From the NCBI RefSeq assembly GCF_029853695.1, contig NZ_CP122537.1:620001-684000 (forward strand): DNA of 64,000 bases, written 5' to 3'. The position numbers were made by a program, and so were the translations under genes. This DNA is from Jannaschia sp. GRR-S6-38. Its GTDB lineage: Bacteria > Pseudomonadota > Alphaproteobacteria > Rhodobacterales > Rhodobacteraceae. The notes under the pieces were generated by a model. It saw only the letters and a list, made by a program, of their open reading frames with translations, made no database searches and was not told where the DNA came from. Position 1 is the stretch's first letter, and each line of letters starts with the position of its first letter. Shown here in pieces: positions 36,636-46,391 of the stretch.

Positions 36636-38123
36636 TCAGGCGGCGGCCCTGTCGAGCCCGACGATCTCGATCGCATTCCGGACGGCGGTGGCGTCCTCGG
36701 TGCCCTCGACGATCAGCACCGTCTCGCCGTCCAGCACGACCCGCACCTCGCCCTCGGCCCCCAAGACGGTCAGCCCCGGCGCCTCGCCGCTGCGGCTGGC
36801 CAGCCGGATCACGTCGAGATCGGGCTCGAAATCGGTGATCGTGGCGGCGTTCTCGGTCTCGATCCAGTCGCCCGCGATGAACCCGTCGGCGCCGGGGCCG
36901 CCGGTGGCGATGTCGTCATCGCCCAGCAGGAAGACGTCATCGCCCGCGAAGCCCAGCATCCGGTCCCCGGTCGCGTCGCCCGTCTCGTCGAAATCGCTGT
37001 CGGACAGTTCGCCGCCGGCCGCGAAGCGTGCGGCGGTCGCTGTCTCCAGCCCGTTCAGGATATCCGCGCCGACCCCGCCGACCAACGTGTCGAGCCCCGC
37101 GCCGCCGGCGATCTCGTCCTCGCCCAGCCCGGCCGAGATGCGGTCGTTGCCCGCCTCGCCGAAGACCACGTCATCGCCTTCCGTGCCCGGCAGGAAATCG
37201 TCCTCGTCGGTGCCGACGATCGAGTCGCTCGCCACCAGCGGCGGCGGCATCGGTCCGGCCGCGTCGGGATCGGGGCCTTCGACGACCGAAACGGTGGTCG
37301 CGTCGAAGCCGGTCACGCCCAGCAGCGTGACGACATTCTGGCCGCCGAGCGCAAGGATCGTGTTGCCGTCCGCTTCGGTCGCGGTGACTTCGGGCGCGGC
37401 CTCGCCCGCGTCGAGCGGTGCATGGCTCAGCTCGAGCCGATCCTCGGCGGGGTCGAAATCGGTGATCGTGGCGAGGCGGTCGGATTCGACGTAATCGCCG
37501 GTCCGGAACAGGTCCGCGCCCGAGCCGCCCGTCACGGTGTCGAGATCGCCGAACAGGATGTCGTCATCGCCCGCGCCGCCGTCGATGCTGTCGCCGGGTG
37601 CGTTGCCGTCGATATTGCCGAAGGCGCCCGGCCCGTCGGGCCGCTCGATCCCGTTCAGGCTGTCGGCGCCGATCCCGCCCAGGAGTGTGTCCTCGCCCGC
37701 CTCGCCCGCGAGCATGTCGTCGCCGCGCTGGCCGTTGAGGAAATCGTCCTGGAAGCCGCCCGTCATCTCGTCGTCGCCGAAGCCGCCCGACATGCGATCG
37801 GCGCCGAAGCCGCCATCCATCGTGTCGTCGCCCACGCCGCCGGACATGTCGTCGGCCCCGATATCGCCCTTCATGAAATCGTCGCCCGCCCGGCCGGACA
37901 TCACGTCCCGGCCCGCGAAGCCGCGCATGAAATCATCCGCGTCGGTGCCCTCGAGCGCGTCATCCTCGGGCCCGCCGAGGATCGAGGAGACCGGCCCCGG
38001 CTGCAGCACCGGCGGCGGGCCCCCGCCCTCATCCTCGTCGGACGCGACCGGATCGTCGTCATCGTCGAGCCCGAGCACCAATCCCCCGAACAGCAAAATC
38101 GCAAGCGCCGCAAAAATCCCCAT
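36636..38123 (-). CDS. RTX-like calcium-binding repeat protein
   Basis: 495-residue very acidic protein. Residues 1-19 form a hydrophobic anchor or uncleaved signal (GIFAALAILLFGGLVLGL), followed by a poly-Asp stretch. Residues ~55-150 and ~300-350 are arrays of nonapeptide-like repeats of the form GGxGDDxMxG and GGxGADxLxG, variants of the RTX calcium-binding motif. Between them and at the C-terminus are M10-type ITDFDPAEDRLEL and ITDFEPDLDVIRL segments typical of RTX proteins. An N-terminal anchor is unusual, since RTX proteins are normally secreted by a C-terminal signal. A TTG 66 bases upstream is a less likely start. Confidence 0.82.
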   Translation of the reverse strand: MGIFAALAILLFGGLVLGLDDDDDPVASDEDEGGGPPPVLQPGPVSSILGGPEDDALEGTDADDFMRGFAGRDVMSGRAGDDFMKGDIGADDMSGGVGDDTMDGGFGADRMSGGFGDDEMTGGFQDDFLNGQRGDDMLAGEAGEDTLLGGIGADSLNGIERPDGPGAFGNIDGNAPGDSIDGGAGDDDILFGDLDTVTGGSGADLFRTGDYVESDRLATITDFDPAEDRLELSHAPLDAGEAAPEVTATEADGNTILALGGQNVVTLLGVTGFDATTVSVVEGPDPDAAGPMPPPLVASDSIVGTDEDDFLPGTEGDDVVFGEAGNDRISAGLGEDEIAGGAGLDTLVGGVGADILNGLETATAARFAAGGELSDSDFDETGDATGDRMLGFAGDDVFLLGDDDIATGGPGADGFIAGDWIETENAATITDFEPDLDVIRLASRSGEAPGLTVLGAEGEVRVVLDGETVLIVEGTEDATAVRNAIEIVGLDRAAA

Positions 38124-38267
38124 GCCCCAAACCCCCGTAAGCAGACAGCCGCATTTCCGCCCGGTTTTCGCCACGATTGCAACGATCAACCGCGAAAAGC
38201 CGCCCCGGGACGGACAATCCGGACCGGCGGCGGGACATCGTTTCCCCGGCCATGAGTGAGGGGCGCG

Positions 38268-38636
38268 TCAGGCGGGCTGGATCAGGTCCCAGCGGTTTCC
38301 CCAGGGGTCGCGCCAGACGGCGACGCGCCCGTATGATTCGCGGCGCGGCACCTCTTCGAACCGGCCCCCGGCCGCGACAATCCGCGCCGCATCGCCGTCG
38401 AAATCCCCGGTCTCCAGGAACAGGCCCACACGCCCGGCGAATTGCTGGCCGATGACGGCGCGCTGCGCGGCGCCGTCGGCCCGCGCCAGCACCAGCCGCG
38501 TCGCGCCCGCGGCGACGGTGACCCAGCGCTTGCGGCCCTGGTCCTCGTCGGCGGTCAGCGTGAAGCCGATGGCGGTGAAGAAGGCGATGGCCGGGTCGTA
38601 ATCCGGAACGATCAGCGCGACCGCGCCCAGCCTCAC
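38268..38636 (-). CDS. VOC (glyoxalase/bleomycin resistance) family protein
   Basis: 122-residue vicinal-oxygen-chelate protein: [20 protein letters not shown] at the start and [18 protein letters not shown] at the end, the pattern of small glyoxalase-like proteins. The substrate cannot be predicted. The GTG at 38636 overlaps the metG stop (GTGA), which indicates coupling to metG. A TTG inside metG would extend the frame but is less likely. Confidence 0.87.
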   Translation of the reverse strand: MRLGAVALIVPDYDPAIAFFTAIGFTLTADEDQGRKRWVTVAAGATRLVLARADGAAQRAVIGQQFAGRVGLFLETGDFDGDAARIVAAGGRFEEVPRRESYGRVAVWRDPWGNRWDLIQPA

Positions 38637-40357
38637 CGGTTGCCCGCGAAGCGCGCGGCCCAATCCTCGCGCTGGTCGTCCGTGATCTTAGCGAACATCA
38701 CCTCGGGAACGGTGAAGGCGTGGCCGGCGGGCAGCGCGGTCAGGGCGTCCTGGACAGTATCGGGTCGTTCAGCGTCCGGCCATTCAGCCCCCTCAGCACG
38801 CATGGCGCGCAACATCGTCGAAGCAGCATCCGGAATGAACGGAGCGGACACGATCCCGTAGAAACGGATCAAGTTTAGAGCAAACGCAACCTGCATGGCG
38901 GCGGCGTCTGGGTCTGTCTTAATTGTCGACCAGGGCGCCGAAGCTTGTAGATATTCGTTTCCGAGAACCCACATCGCGCGGAGAGCAGCCGCCGCCTTTC
39001 GGATTTCGATGTTGTCCATATGGGTCTGATATGTTTGGTGAAGGTCTCCGAGACTCTGAACTAGATGCTCTTCGTTCGTGTCTGGTGAGAAGACATGCTC
39101 CGGCACCGTCTCGCCGAATTTCGAGCGACAGAACTTGGTGACCCGGCTAACGAAATTGCCCAGCACGTCGGCCAGGTCCTTGTTCACGCTGGTCTGGAAA
39201 TTCTCCCAGGTGAACTCGGTGTCCTGGTTCTCCGGGATGTGGCTCAGCAGCCACCAGCGCCAGTAATCGGCCGGCAGGATCGACAGCGCCTGGTCCATGA
39301 ACACACCGCGTCCCTGGCTGGTGGAGAACTGGCCGCCGTCGTAATTGAGGTAGTTGAACGCCTTGAGGTAATCGACCGTCTTCCACGGCTCGCCCGAGCC
39401 CAAGAGCGTGGCCGGGAAGCTGAGCGTGTGGAAGGGCACGTTGTCCTTGCCCATGAACTGGACGTAGCGGACGTCGCCCGCGCCCTTGTCGGTGCGCCAC
39501 CAGCGCTCCCAGTCGCCGCCATGGGCGTCGGCCCATTCGGCGGTGCCGGCGATGTATTCGATCGGGGCGTCGAACCAGACGTAGAACACCTTGCCCTCCA
39601 TCCCGGGCCAGGGGTCGTCGCCCTTCTGCACCGGGATGCCCCAGTCGAGGTCGCGGGTGATGCCGCGATCCTGCAGCCCGTCGCCGTCATGCAGCCATTT
39701 CTTGGCGATCGAGACGGTGAGGTTGGGCCAGCCCTCCTGCCCGTCGATCCACTGGTCCAGCCGGTCGCGCAGCTTCGATTGCAACAGGAACAGGTGCTTG
39801 GTCTCGCGCACCTCCAGATCGGTGGAGCCCGAGATGGCCGAGCGCGGCTCGATGAGGTCGGTCGGGTCCAGCTGCTTGGTGCAGTTCTCGCACTGGTCGC
39901 CGCGCGCGCGCTCGTAGCCGCAATTGGGGCAGGTCCCCTCAACGTAGCGGTCGGGCAGGAAGCGGCCGTCGGCATGGGAATAAACCTGCCGCGAGGACCG
40001 CTCCTCGATCAGGCCGGCATCGTCGAGCCGGGCGGCGAAATGCTGAGTCAGGCGGTGGTTCTGCGGGCTCGACGAGCGGCCGAAATGGTCGAAGGACAGC
40101 CGGAACCCGTCGGCCAAGTCCTTCTGCACCTGCCACATCTCGGCGCAGTATTCCGCGACCGGCTTGCCGGCCTTCTTCGCAGCCAGCTCGGCCGGGGTGC
40201 CGTGCTCGTCGGTGGCGCAGATGAACATCACCTCATCGCCCCGCGCGCGGCGGTAGCGGGCATAGAGATCGGCGGGCAGCTGCGAGCCCACGAGGTTCCC
40301 CAGATGCTTGATGCCGTTGATATAGGGGATGGCCGAGGTGATGAGGGTGCGGGGCAT
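38633..40357 (-). CDS. metG: methionyl-tRNA synthetase
   Basis: 574-residue class I aminoacyl-tRNA synthetase. N-terminal [20 protein letters not shown] contains the HIGH-equivalent HLGN. A zinc knuckle is formed by CPNC and CENC (~residues 128-147). The KMSKS equivalent is QFSTS near 330. The anticodon-binding helical domain is at ~400-550. The DNA for roughly the last 150 residues (about 38.8-39.15 kb) has clearly lower GC and different codon choice from the rest, although the protein stays full length and in frame. The VOC gene is coupled downstream. Confidence 0.97.
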   Translation of the reverse strand: MPRTLITSAIPYINGIKHLGNLVGSQLPADLYARYRRARGDEVMFICATDEHGTPAELAAKKAGKPVAEYCAEMWQVQKDLADGFRLSFDHFGRSSSPQNHRLTQHFAARLDDAGLIEERSSRQVYSHADGRFLPDRYVEGTCPNCGYERARGDQCENCTKQLDPTDLIEPRSAISGSTDLEVRETKHLFLLQSKLRDRLDQWIDGQEGWPNLTVSIAKKWLHDGDGLQDRGITRDLDWGIPVQKGDDPWPGMEGKVFYVWFDAPIEYIAGTAEWADAHGGDWERWWRTDKGAGDVRYVQFMGKDNVPFHTLSFPATLLGSGEPWKTVDYLKAFNYLNYDGGQFSTSQGRGVFMDQALSILPADYWRWWLLSHIPENQDTEFTWENFQTSVNKDLADVLGNFVSRVTKFCRSKFGETVPEHVFSPDTNEEHLVQSLGDLHQTYQTHMDNIEIRKAAAALRAMWVLGNEYLQASAPWSTIKTDPDAAAMQVAFALNLIRFYGIVSAPFIPDAASTMLRAMRAEGAEWPDAERPDTVQDALTALPAGHAFTVPEVMFAKITDDQREDWAARFAGNR

Positions 40358-40452
40358 GCTGGCGTCTCCGTGGTCGCGCGCTTCTAGGACGCGCGCGGTC
40401 CGCGCCGCAAGCCGCGCCGGGAACCGCCGGGCGCGGCGGCCCGTTGGTCGGC

Positions 40453-41214
40453 ATGTCCCGGCTGACCCTCTCCCCCCGGCTCGTCTGGCTGCGCCGCAAT
40501 GTCGAGATCGGCATACTCGCCGCGCTCGTGCTGGCGGTGATGGCCGTCTGGGGCTTCGCCGAATTGGCCGACGAGGTGATCGAGGGCAGCACGCGGGACC
40601 TCGATCGCGACCTGCTGCTTCTGCTGCGCAGCGCGGGCGACCTGGCGGACCCGCTGGGCCCGCCCTGGCTCGAGGAGATGGGCCGCGACCTGACCGCGCT
40701 GGGCGGGGTGATCGTCCTGTCGCTGGCGACGCTGCTGACGGGCGGCTTCTTCCTGATGCGGCGGCAATGGGGCTCGATGCTCTATCTCTGGGCGGCGGTC
40801 GGCGGCGGCATCCTGATCTCGAGCGTCGCGAAGGAGCTCTTCGACCGGCCCCGGCCCGAGCTCGTGCCGCACGGCTCGATCGTGCACACGGCCAGCTTCC
40901 CCTCGGGGCATTCGATGATGGCCGCCGTCGCCTACCTGACGCTGGGCGTGCTGATCGCCCGGGTGCTGGAGCGGCGGCGCCTCAAGGCCTATGTGCTCGC
41001 CGTCGCGGTCGGGCTGACGCTCCTGGTGGGCATCAGCCGCGTCTATATGGGCGTGCATTGGCCGACCGACGTGGCGGCGGGCTGGATGGCGGGGGCGGGC
41101 TGGGCCGGGATCTGCCTGATCGTCGCGCGCCTGCTCGCGCGGCGCGGCCATGTCGAACCCGACCGCGACGAGGGCGACCAGCCGGACCCCGCACCCGTCC
41201 CCGAGGGCCGCTGA
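40453..41214 (+). CDS. PAP2-family phosphatase
   Basis: 253-residue integral-membrane lipid phosphatase of the PAP2 superfamily. All three catalytic motifs are present: KELFDRPRP (~residue 134), [10 protein letters not shown] (~155) and [12 protein letters not shown] (~200). About six membrane helices are predicted. It probably dephosphorylates phosphatidic acid, phosphatidylglycerophosphate or undecaprenyl pyrophosphate; the sequence does not say which. The ATG at 40453 is preferred to a GTG nine bases earlier. Confidence 0.93.
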   Translation: MSRLTLSPRLVWLRRNVEIGILAALVLAVMAVWGFAELADEVIEGSTRDLDRDLLLLLRSAGDLADPLGPPWLEEMGRDLTALGGVIVLSLATLLTGGFFLMRRQWGSMLYLWAAVGGGILISSVAKELFDRPRPELVPHGSIVHTASFPSGHSMMAAVAYLTLGVLIARVLERRRLKAYVLAVAVGLTLLVGISRVYMGVHWPTDVAAGWMAGAGWAGICLIVARLLARRGHVEPDRDEGDQPDPAPVPEGR

Positions 41215-41227
41215 GCCGCGCAGCCGC

Positions 41228-42121
41228 TCAGAGGTCGATCGCGCCGGGCTGCGTCTTCGCCTTCTCCTCGGGTTCGACATGGATGGTGACCTGCACGCCT
41301 GGCTCGGCCGCGTGAAGCGCCGCCTCGATCCGGTCGCAGAGGGCATGGGCGCGCGCCACGCTCCAGTCGCCGGGCACGACGAGGTGGAACTCCATGAAGC
41401 TGACCGCCCCGGCATGGCGGGTGCGGATGTCGTGGGCCTGCACCGCCTCCGCCCCGGTCTCGGCGATGACGGCGCGCAGCCGAGTCTGGGCCGCGGGGCT
41501 GACCGCCTCGTCCATCAGCCCGCCCAGCGACGCCTGCACCACGCCCCAGCCGGACCAGAGGATCACCAGTGCCACGCAGGTGCCGAGGATCGGGTCGAGC
41601 ACGGCGAATCCCGTCAGCGCCACTAGCACGACGCCGACGGCGACACCGGCGGACGACATGACATCGGAGAGAAGGTGACGGGCATCGGCGGCCAGCGCCC
41701 GCGACCGCGCCGCCTTCGCCGTCCGGAACAGCACCGCGCACCAGATCGCGTTCAGCACCCCGGCGCCCAGGTTGACCATGATGCCGGCCCAGGGCGCGAC
41801 CAACGGCGCGGGGTCGCGCAGCGCCAGCGCCGCCTCGCGCAGGATGGCCAGCGCCGAGAGCACGATCAGCACGCCCACGCCGACCGCGGCCAGCATCTCG
41901 GCCTTGTGGTGGCCCCAGTTGTGGCGCGCATCCGCCGGGCGGGCCGCGACGCGCAGCGCGAGCAGCGTGACCCCCGCCGTCGCGACGTTCACGAGGCTTT
42001 CCAGCGCGTCCGACAGGAAGGCGACCGAGCCGGTCAATCGCCAGGCCAGCGCCTTGAGCGCGAGCACCGCGCAGGCGACGCCGACGCTGAGCGCGGCGAT
42101 CCGGCCCGGGCGGGCGCTCAG
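41228..42121 (-). CDS. cation diffusion facilitator family transporter (apparent CTG start)
   Basis: 297-residue CDF transporter exporting divalent metals such as Zn2+, Co2+ or Fe2+ for protons. Six membrane helices fill ~8-205. The metal-site motifs are [12 protein letters not shown] in helix 2 and [12 protein letters not shown] in helix 5. A cytosolic C-terminal domain follows. No ATG, GTG or TTG exists at the natural N-terminus. The best start is CTG at 42121, overlapping the nadK stop as CTGA. The next GTG lies inside the first helix. Confidence 0.88.
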   Translation of the reverse strand: MSARPGRIAALSVGVACAVLALKALAWRLTGSVAFLSDALESLVNVATAGVTLLALRVAARPADARHNWGHHKAEMLAAVGVGVLIVLSALAILREAALALRDPAPLVAPWAGIMVNLGAGVLNAIWCAVLFRTAKAARSRALAADARHLLSDVMSSAGVAVGVVLVALTGFAVLDPILGTCVALVILWSGWGVVQASLGGLMDEAVSPAAQTRLRAVIAETGAEAVQAHDIRTRHAGAVSFMEFHLVVPGDWSVARAHALCDRIEAALHAAEPGVQVTIHVEPEEKAKTQPGAIDL

Positions 42122-42888
42122 GTGAACTGCTCGCGAAGGAGCCGCTCCTCCAGCCCGTGACCGGGATCGAAGAGCAGGCGGTGGCAGACCGAGGGATCGC
42201 TCTCGACCTCGACGCGGACCACGTCGCGCACCGAGCGCGAATCGGCCTCGGCCATCATCGGGCGCTTTTCGGGGTTGAGCACGTCGAAGCGCACCTTGGC
42301 CGTGCGCGGCAGGAGCGCACCGCGCCAGCGGCGGGGCCGGAAGGCCGACATCGCCGTCAGCGCCAGAACGTCCGAGCCGATGGGGAGGATCGGCCCGTGG
42401 GCCGAGTAGTTGTAGGCCGTAGAGCCCGCGGGCGTCGCCACCAGCGCGCCGTCGCAGACCAGCTCCTCCATGCGGATGCGGCCGTCGACCGAGATCCGCA
42501 GCCGCGCCGCCTGCGGACCCGCGCGCAGCATCGACACCTCGTTGATCGCCAAGGCCTCGACCACCTCGCCATTGCTGCGCGTGGCGATCATCTTCAGCGG
42601 ATTGGTCACCGCGATCTCGGCCGCCTCCAGCCGCGCGGTCAGGCCGGTCTCGGCATATTCGTTCATCAGGAAGCCGACCGTGCCGCGATTCATGCCGTAG
42701 GTCGGCGCCTCGATATGCATGGTGGCGTGCAGGGTCTGGAGCATGAACCCGTCGCCGCCCAGCGCGACCACCACGTCCGCCTCCTCCAGCGCGCACTGGC
42801 CGTAGCGCTCGGTCAGCGCGACAAGCGCCTCCTGCGCCTCGGGCGTGTCCGAGGCGACGAAGGCGATCTTTCGTGCGGTGTTCGGCAT
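42118..42888 (-). CDS. nadK: NAD kinase
   Basis: 256-residue enzyme phosphorylating NAD to NADP with ATP. The GGDG motif is in [16 protein letters not shown] (~residues 38-53). The second conserved patch is [20 protein letters not shown] (~142-161), the NAD-binding signature. The ATG at 42888 is preceded by a G-rich ribosome-binding region. It is divergent from glyA and coupled to the downstream CDF gene. Confidence 0.95.
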   Translation of the reverse strand: MPNTARKIAFVASDTPEAQEALVALTERYGQCALEEADVVVALGGDGFMLQTLHATMHIEAPTYGMNRGTVGFLMNEYAETGLTARLEAAEIAVTNPLKMIATRSNGEVVEALAINEVSMLRAGPQAARLRISVDGRIRMEELVCDGALVATPAGSTAYNYSAHGPILPIGSDVLALTAMSAFRPRRWRGALLPRTAKVRFDVLNPEKRPMMAEADSRSVRDVVRVEVESDPSVCHRLLFDPGHGLEERLLREQFT

Positions 42889-43006
42889 GGTGTCCCCCCG
42901 GGTGCGCAGCGTTGCGGCCCCTGCGACGGAAAGGCAAGCTTTGCCCGCTTTCCAGGCGGCGCCGGTTTGCGTAGAAGGCCCGCGACACCAGCCCAGGAGA
43001 GCGCCC

Positions 43007-44302
43007 ATGACCGCCCCCTTCCGCGATGACGGCTTCTTCACCCGCAGCCTGTCCGAGACCGACCCCGAGATCGCCGAGGCCACCCGCCAAGAGCTGGGCC
43101 GCCAGCGCGACGAGATCGAGCTGATCGCCTCCGAGAACATCGTCTCGCGCGCCGTGATGGAAGCGCAGGGCGGCGTGATGACCAACAAATACGCCGAGGG
43201 TTACCCGGGCCGGCGCTATTACGGCGGCTGCCAGTTCGTCGACGTGGCCGAAACGCTGGCCCGCGACCGCGCCAAGCAGCTGTTTGGCTGCGGCTTCGCA
43301 AACGTGCAGCCCAATTCGGGCAGCCAAGCCAACCAGGGCGTGTTCACCGCGCTGCTGCAGCCCGGCGACACGATCCTCGGCATGTCGCTCGACGCGGGCG
43401 GGCATCTGACGCATGGCGCCAAGCCCAACCAGTCGGGCAAGTGGTTCAACGCCGTGCAATACGGCGTGCGCCAGCAGGACCTGCTGCTCGACTACGACCA
43501 GGTGCAGGAATTGGCGACCGAGCACCGGCCCAAGATGATCATCGCCGGCGGCTCGGCCATCCCGCGGATCATCGACTTCGCCCGCATGCGCGAGATCGCC
43601 GACAGCGTGGGCGCGTACCTTCTGGTCGACATGGCGCATTTCGCGGGGCTCGTCGCCTCGGGCCACTACCCCTCGCCCTTCCCGCACGCCCATGTCGCGA
43701 CCACGACGACGCACAAGACACTGCGGGGCCCGCGCGGCGGGATGATCCTGACGGACGATGCGGAGCTGGCGAAGAAGTTCAACTCGGCCATCTTCCCGGG
43801 CATCCAGGGCGGGCCGCTGATGCATGTCATCGCCGCCAAGGCCGTGGCCTTCGGCGAGGCGCTGCGGCCGGGCTTCAAGGATTACCAGACGCAGGTGATC
43901 TCGAACGCCCGCGCGCTGGCCGACCAGCTGCAGAAGGGCGGGCTCGACATCGTCACGGGCGGGACGGACACGCATCTGATGCTGGTCGATCTGCGGCCCA
44001 AGGGCGTGAAGGGCAACGCGACCGAGGACGCGCTGGGCCGCGCGCATATCACCTGCAACAAGAACGGCATCCCCTTCGACGACGAGAAGCCGATGATCAC
44101 CTCGGGCATCCGCCTGGGCACGCCCGCGGGCACCACCCGCGGCTTCGCCGAGCCGGAGTTCCGCCAGATCGCCGACCTGATCGTCGAGGTGGTGGACGGG
44201 CTGGCGGCGCATGGCGCCGACGGCAATTCCGAGGTCGAGGCGGCGGTGCGCGGGAAGGTCAAGGCGCTGTGCGACCGGTTCCCGATCTACCCCGATCTCT
44301 GA
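43007..44302 (+). CDS. glyA: serine hydroxymethyltransferase
   Basis: 431-residue PLP enzyme interconverting serine and glycine with tetrahydrofolate. The PLP lysine lies in [16 protein letters not shown] (~residue 235). [14 protein letters not shown] and [13 protein letters not shown] are at the N-terminus. The open frame begins further upstream, but the ATG at 43007 has AGGAGA at 42995-43000 and gives the family length. Metabolically it meets the sarcosine oxidase cluster at glycine and methylene-THF, though it is 26 kb away. Confidence 0.98.
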   Translation: MTAPFRDDGFFTRSLSETDPEIAEATRQELGRQRDEIELIASENIVSRAVMEAQGGVMTNKYAEGYPGRRYYGGCQFVDVAETLARDRAKQLFGCGFANVQPNSGSQANQGVFTALLQPGDTILGMSLDAGGHLTHGAKPNQSGKWFNAVQYGVRQQDLLLDYDQVQELATEHRPKMIIAGGSAIPRIIDFARMREIADSVGAYLLVDMAHFAGLVASGHYPSPFPHAHVATTTTHKTLRGPRGGMILTDDAELAKKFNSAIFPGIQGGPLMHVIAAKAVAFGEALRPGFKDYQTQVISNARALADQLQKGGLDIVTGGTDTHLMLVDLRPKGVKGNATEDALGRAHITCNKNGIPFDDEKPMITSGIRLGTPAGTTRGFAEPEFRQIADLIVEVVDGLAAHGADGNSEVEAAVRGKVKALCDRFPIYPDL

Positions 44303-44383
44303 GCGTCCCGCACAAGTCGGGGTGACTTCGGGCGGCGTGTTCCACAAGTTGGGGCAACCCGCCCCGACCGCCCGAGGCCCTCG

Positions 44384-45517
44384 ATGACGACCGGATTCTT
44401 CCACGACGAACGCTGCCTCTGGCATGGCGGCGGCAACTACGCGCAGATGGCCCCGGTGGGCGGGCTGGTTCAGCCCATCGCCGGCGGCGGCGGGCTGCCC
44501 GAGGATCCCGAGACCAAGCGGCGGCTGGTGAACCTGATGCGGGTGACCGGCCTGATGAGCGATCTGTCGGAGCGCAGTGCCCCGATGCTGGACCGCGAGG
44601 ACCTGCTGCAGGTCCATCCGGCCGCGTATCTCGACGCGTTCGAGGCGGCCTCTGACGCCGGCGGCGGCGAGCTGGGGCTGCGCGCGCCCTTCGGGCCGGG
44701 CGGCTACGACATCGCGCGACTGTCGGCGGGGCTGGTGAGCGGCGCGCTGGAGGCGGTGCTGCAGGGGGCGCTCGGCAATGCCTACGCCTTGTCGCGCCCG
44801 CCGGGGCATCACTGCACCGCCGACTGGCCGAACGGCTTCTGCCTTCTCGCCAATATCGCGCTGGCGGTGCGCCGCGCGCAGGCGCTGGGGCTCTGCCGCC
44901 GCGTCGCGGTGCTGGACTGGGACGTGCATCACGGCAACGGGACCGAGGCGATCTTCGCCGACGATCCGGAGGTGCTGACCGTCTCGATCCACCAGGCGAA
45001 TAACTACCCGCTCGACACCGGCGGGTTCGAGACGCGGGCGCAGGCCAACCTGAACGTCCCGCTGCCCCCGGGCTGTGGCCATGACAGCTATCTGGAGGCG
45101 ATGGAGCGGCTCGCCCTGCCCGCGATCCGCGCGCACGAACCGGAGGTGATCGTCATCGCCTGCGGGCTGGATGCCGGGGCCTTCGATCCGCTGGGCCGGA
45201 TGCTGGCCCATGCCGGAACCTTCCGCGCGATGACCCGGCAGGTGATGGCGCTGGCCGCCGAGACCTGTGACGGCCGCGTCGTGATGGCGCATGAGGGCGG
45301 CTATTCCGAGGTCTACGTGCCGTTCTGCACCCACGCGATCCTGGAAGAGATGTCGGGCAGCGCGGTCCGGGCCGAGGATCCCTTCGCCGCCACGCTGGCG
45401 CAGCGACAGCCGGAGGCCGATTTCCGCGCCTTCGTCTCGGACCGGATCGGCGCGATGGCGGCGGCCCGCGGCCTGTCGTCCCGCACACCGCGGCATGCAT
45501 TGAAAGCGCGCGATTGA
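44384..45517 (+). CDS. histone deacetylase/acetylpolyamine amidohydrolase family protein
   Basis: 377-residue zinc-dependent deacetylase of the HDAC superfamily. The general-base histidine pair is in RPPGHHCTADWPNGF (~143). Zinc ligands Asp and His are in VLDWDVHHGNGTEAIF (~180). The third ligand region is IACGLDAGAFDPLG (~262), and EGGYSEVY closes the site. In bacteria these enzymes act on acetylated polyamines or small molecules, possibly lysines. It lies 42 bases before the CoA-transferase operon on the same strand and may be cotranscribed. Confidence 0.92.
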   Translation: MTTGFFHDERCLWHGGGNYAQMAPVGGLVQPIAGGGGLPEDPETKRRLVNLMRVTGLMSDLSERSAPMLDREDLLQVHPAAYLDAFEAASDAGGGELGLRAPFGPGGYDIARLSAGLVSGALEAVLQGALGNAYALSRPPGHHCTADWPNGFCLLANIALAVRRAQALGLCRRVAVLDWDVHHGNGTEAIFADDPEVLTVSIHQANNYPLDTGGFETRAQANLNVPLPPGCGHDSYLEAMERLALPAIRAHEPEVIVIACGLDAGAFDPLGRMLAHAGTFRAMTRQVMALAAETCDGRVVMAHEGGYSEVYVPFCTHAILEEMSGSAVRAEDPFAATLAQRQPEADFRAFVSDRIGAMAAARGLSSRTPRHALKARD

Positions 45518-45559
45518 CCGGCTATCGATTTCGTCACGACCGCGACTGAGGAGACAGGG

Positions 45560-46297
45560 ATGAGGAAGGTCTACGGCTCGGCAGCGGATGCGCTGGACGG
45601 GCTCCTCTTCGATGGCATGTTCATCGCCGCGGGCGGCTTCGGCCTGTCCGGCATCCCCGAGCATCTGCTCGAAGCGATCCGCGCGGCGGGCACGAAGGAC
45701 CTGACCTTCGCGTCCAACAACGCCGGCGTGGACGATTTCGGGATCGGCATCCTGCTGCAGACCCGCCAGGTGAAGAAGATGATCTCCTCCTATGTGGGCG
45801 AAAACGCGGAGTTCATGCGCCAGTACCTCTCGGGCGAGCTGGAGCTCGAGTTCAATCCGCAGGGTACCCTGGCCGAGCGGATGCGCGCCGGCGGCTGCGG
45901 CATCCCGGGCTTCTATACAAGGACCGGCGTGGGCACGCAGATCGCCGAGGGCAAGGAGCACAAAGAGTTCCCCACCGGCCCGGACGGCGCGCCCGAAACC
46001 TACATCATGGAGCGCGGCATCGTCGCCGACCTGGCCATCGTGAAGGCGTGGAAGGCGGACACGACTGGCAACCTCGTGTTCCGCAAGACCGCGCGCAACT
46101 TCAACCCGCCGGCCGCGATGTGCGGCAAGGTCTGCGTGGCCGAGGTCGAGGAGATCGTGCAGCCGGGCGAGCTCAACCCCGACCACATCCACCTGCCCGG
46201 CATCTATGTCCACCGCCTGATTCAGGGCGATCACGAGAAGCGGATCGAGAAGGTCACGACCCGCCCCCGCCCGGAGGGCGTGAGCCCTGGCGCCTGA
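45560..46297 (+). CDS. scoA: 3-oxoacid CoA-transferase, subunit A
   Basis: 245-residue alpha subunit of a succinyl-CoA:3-ketoacid (acetoacetate) CoA-transferase used in ketone-body or butanoate metabolism. The signature is DGMFIAAGGFGLSGIPEHLL (~residues 18-37), with CGIPGFYTRTGVGT and NPPAAMCGKVCVAEVEEIV later. SD GAGGAGA precedes the ATG. Subunit B does not follow directly: a 1.0-kb LOV-domain gene sits between them (46392-47387). Confidence 0.96.
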   Translation: MRKVYGSAADALDGLLFDGMFIAAGGFGLSGIPEHLLEAIRAAGTKDLTFASNNAGVDDFGIGILLQTRQVKKMISSYVGENAEFMRQYLSGELELEFNPQGTLAERMRAGGCGIPGFYTRTGVGTQIAEGKEHKEFPTGPDGAPETYIMERGIVADLAIVKAWKADTTGNLVFRKTARNFNPPAAMCGKVCVAEVEEIVQPGELNPDHIHLPGIYVHRLIQGDHEKRIEKVTTRPRPEGVSPGA

Positions 46298-46391
46298 GCG
46301 CACTCCCCCCGGCGGCGGCCCCGCCCGGGCCCGCGAGGTCGAGGGGCTTCGCGCGCTCGATCCGTCCGCGCGCCGCAAGCTCGCCTCGGTC

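Noticed and set aside
36636..38123. CRISPR-like or tandem DNA repeat in this region
   Set aside because: The repetitiveness comes from RTX-type amino-acid repeats with variable codons; there are no uniform repeats and spacers.
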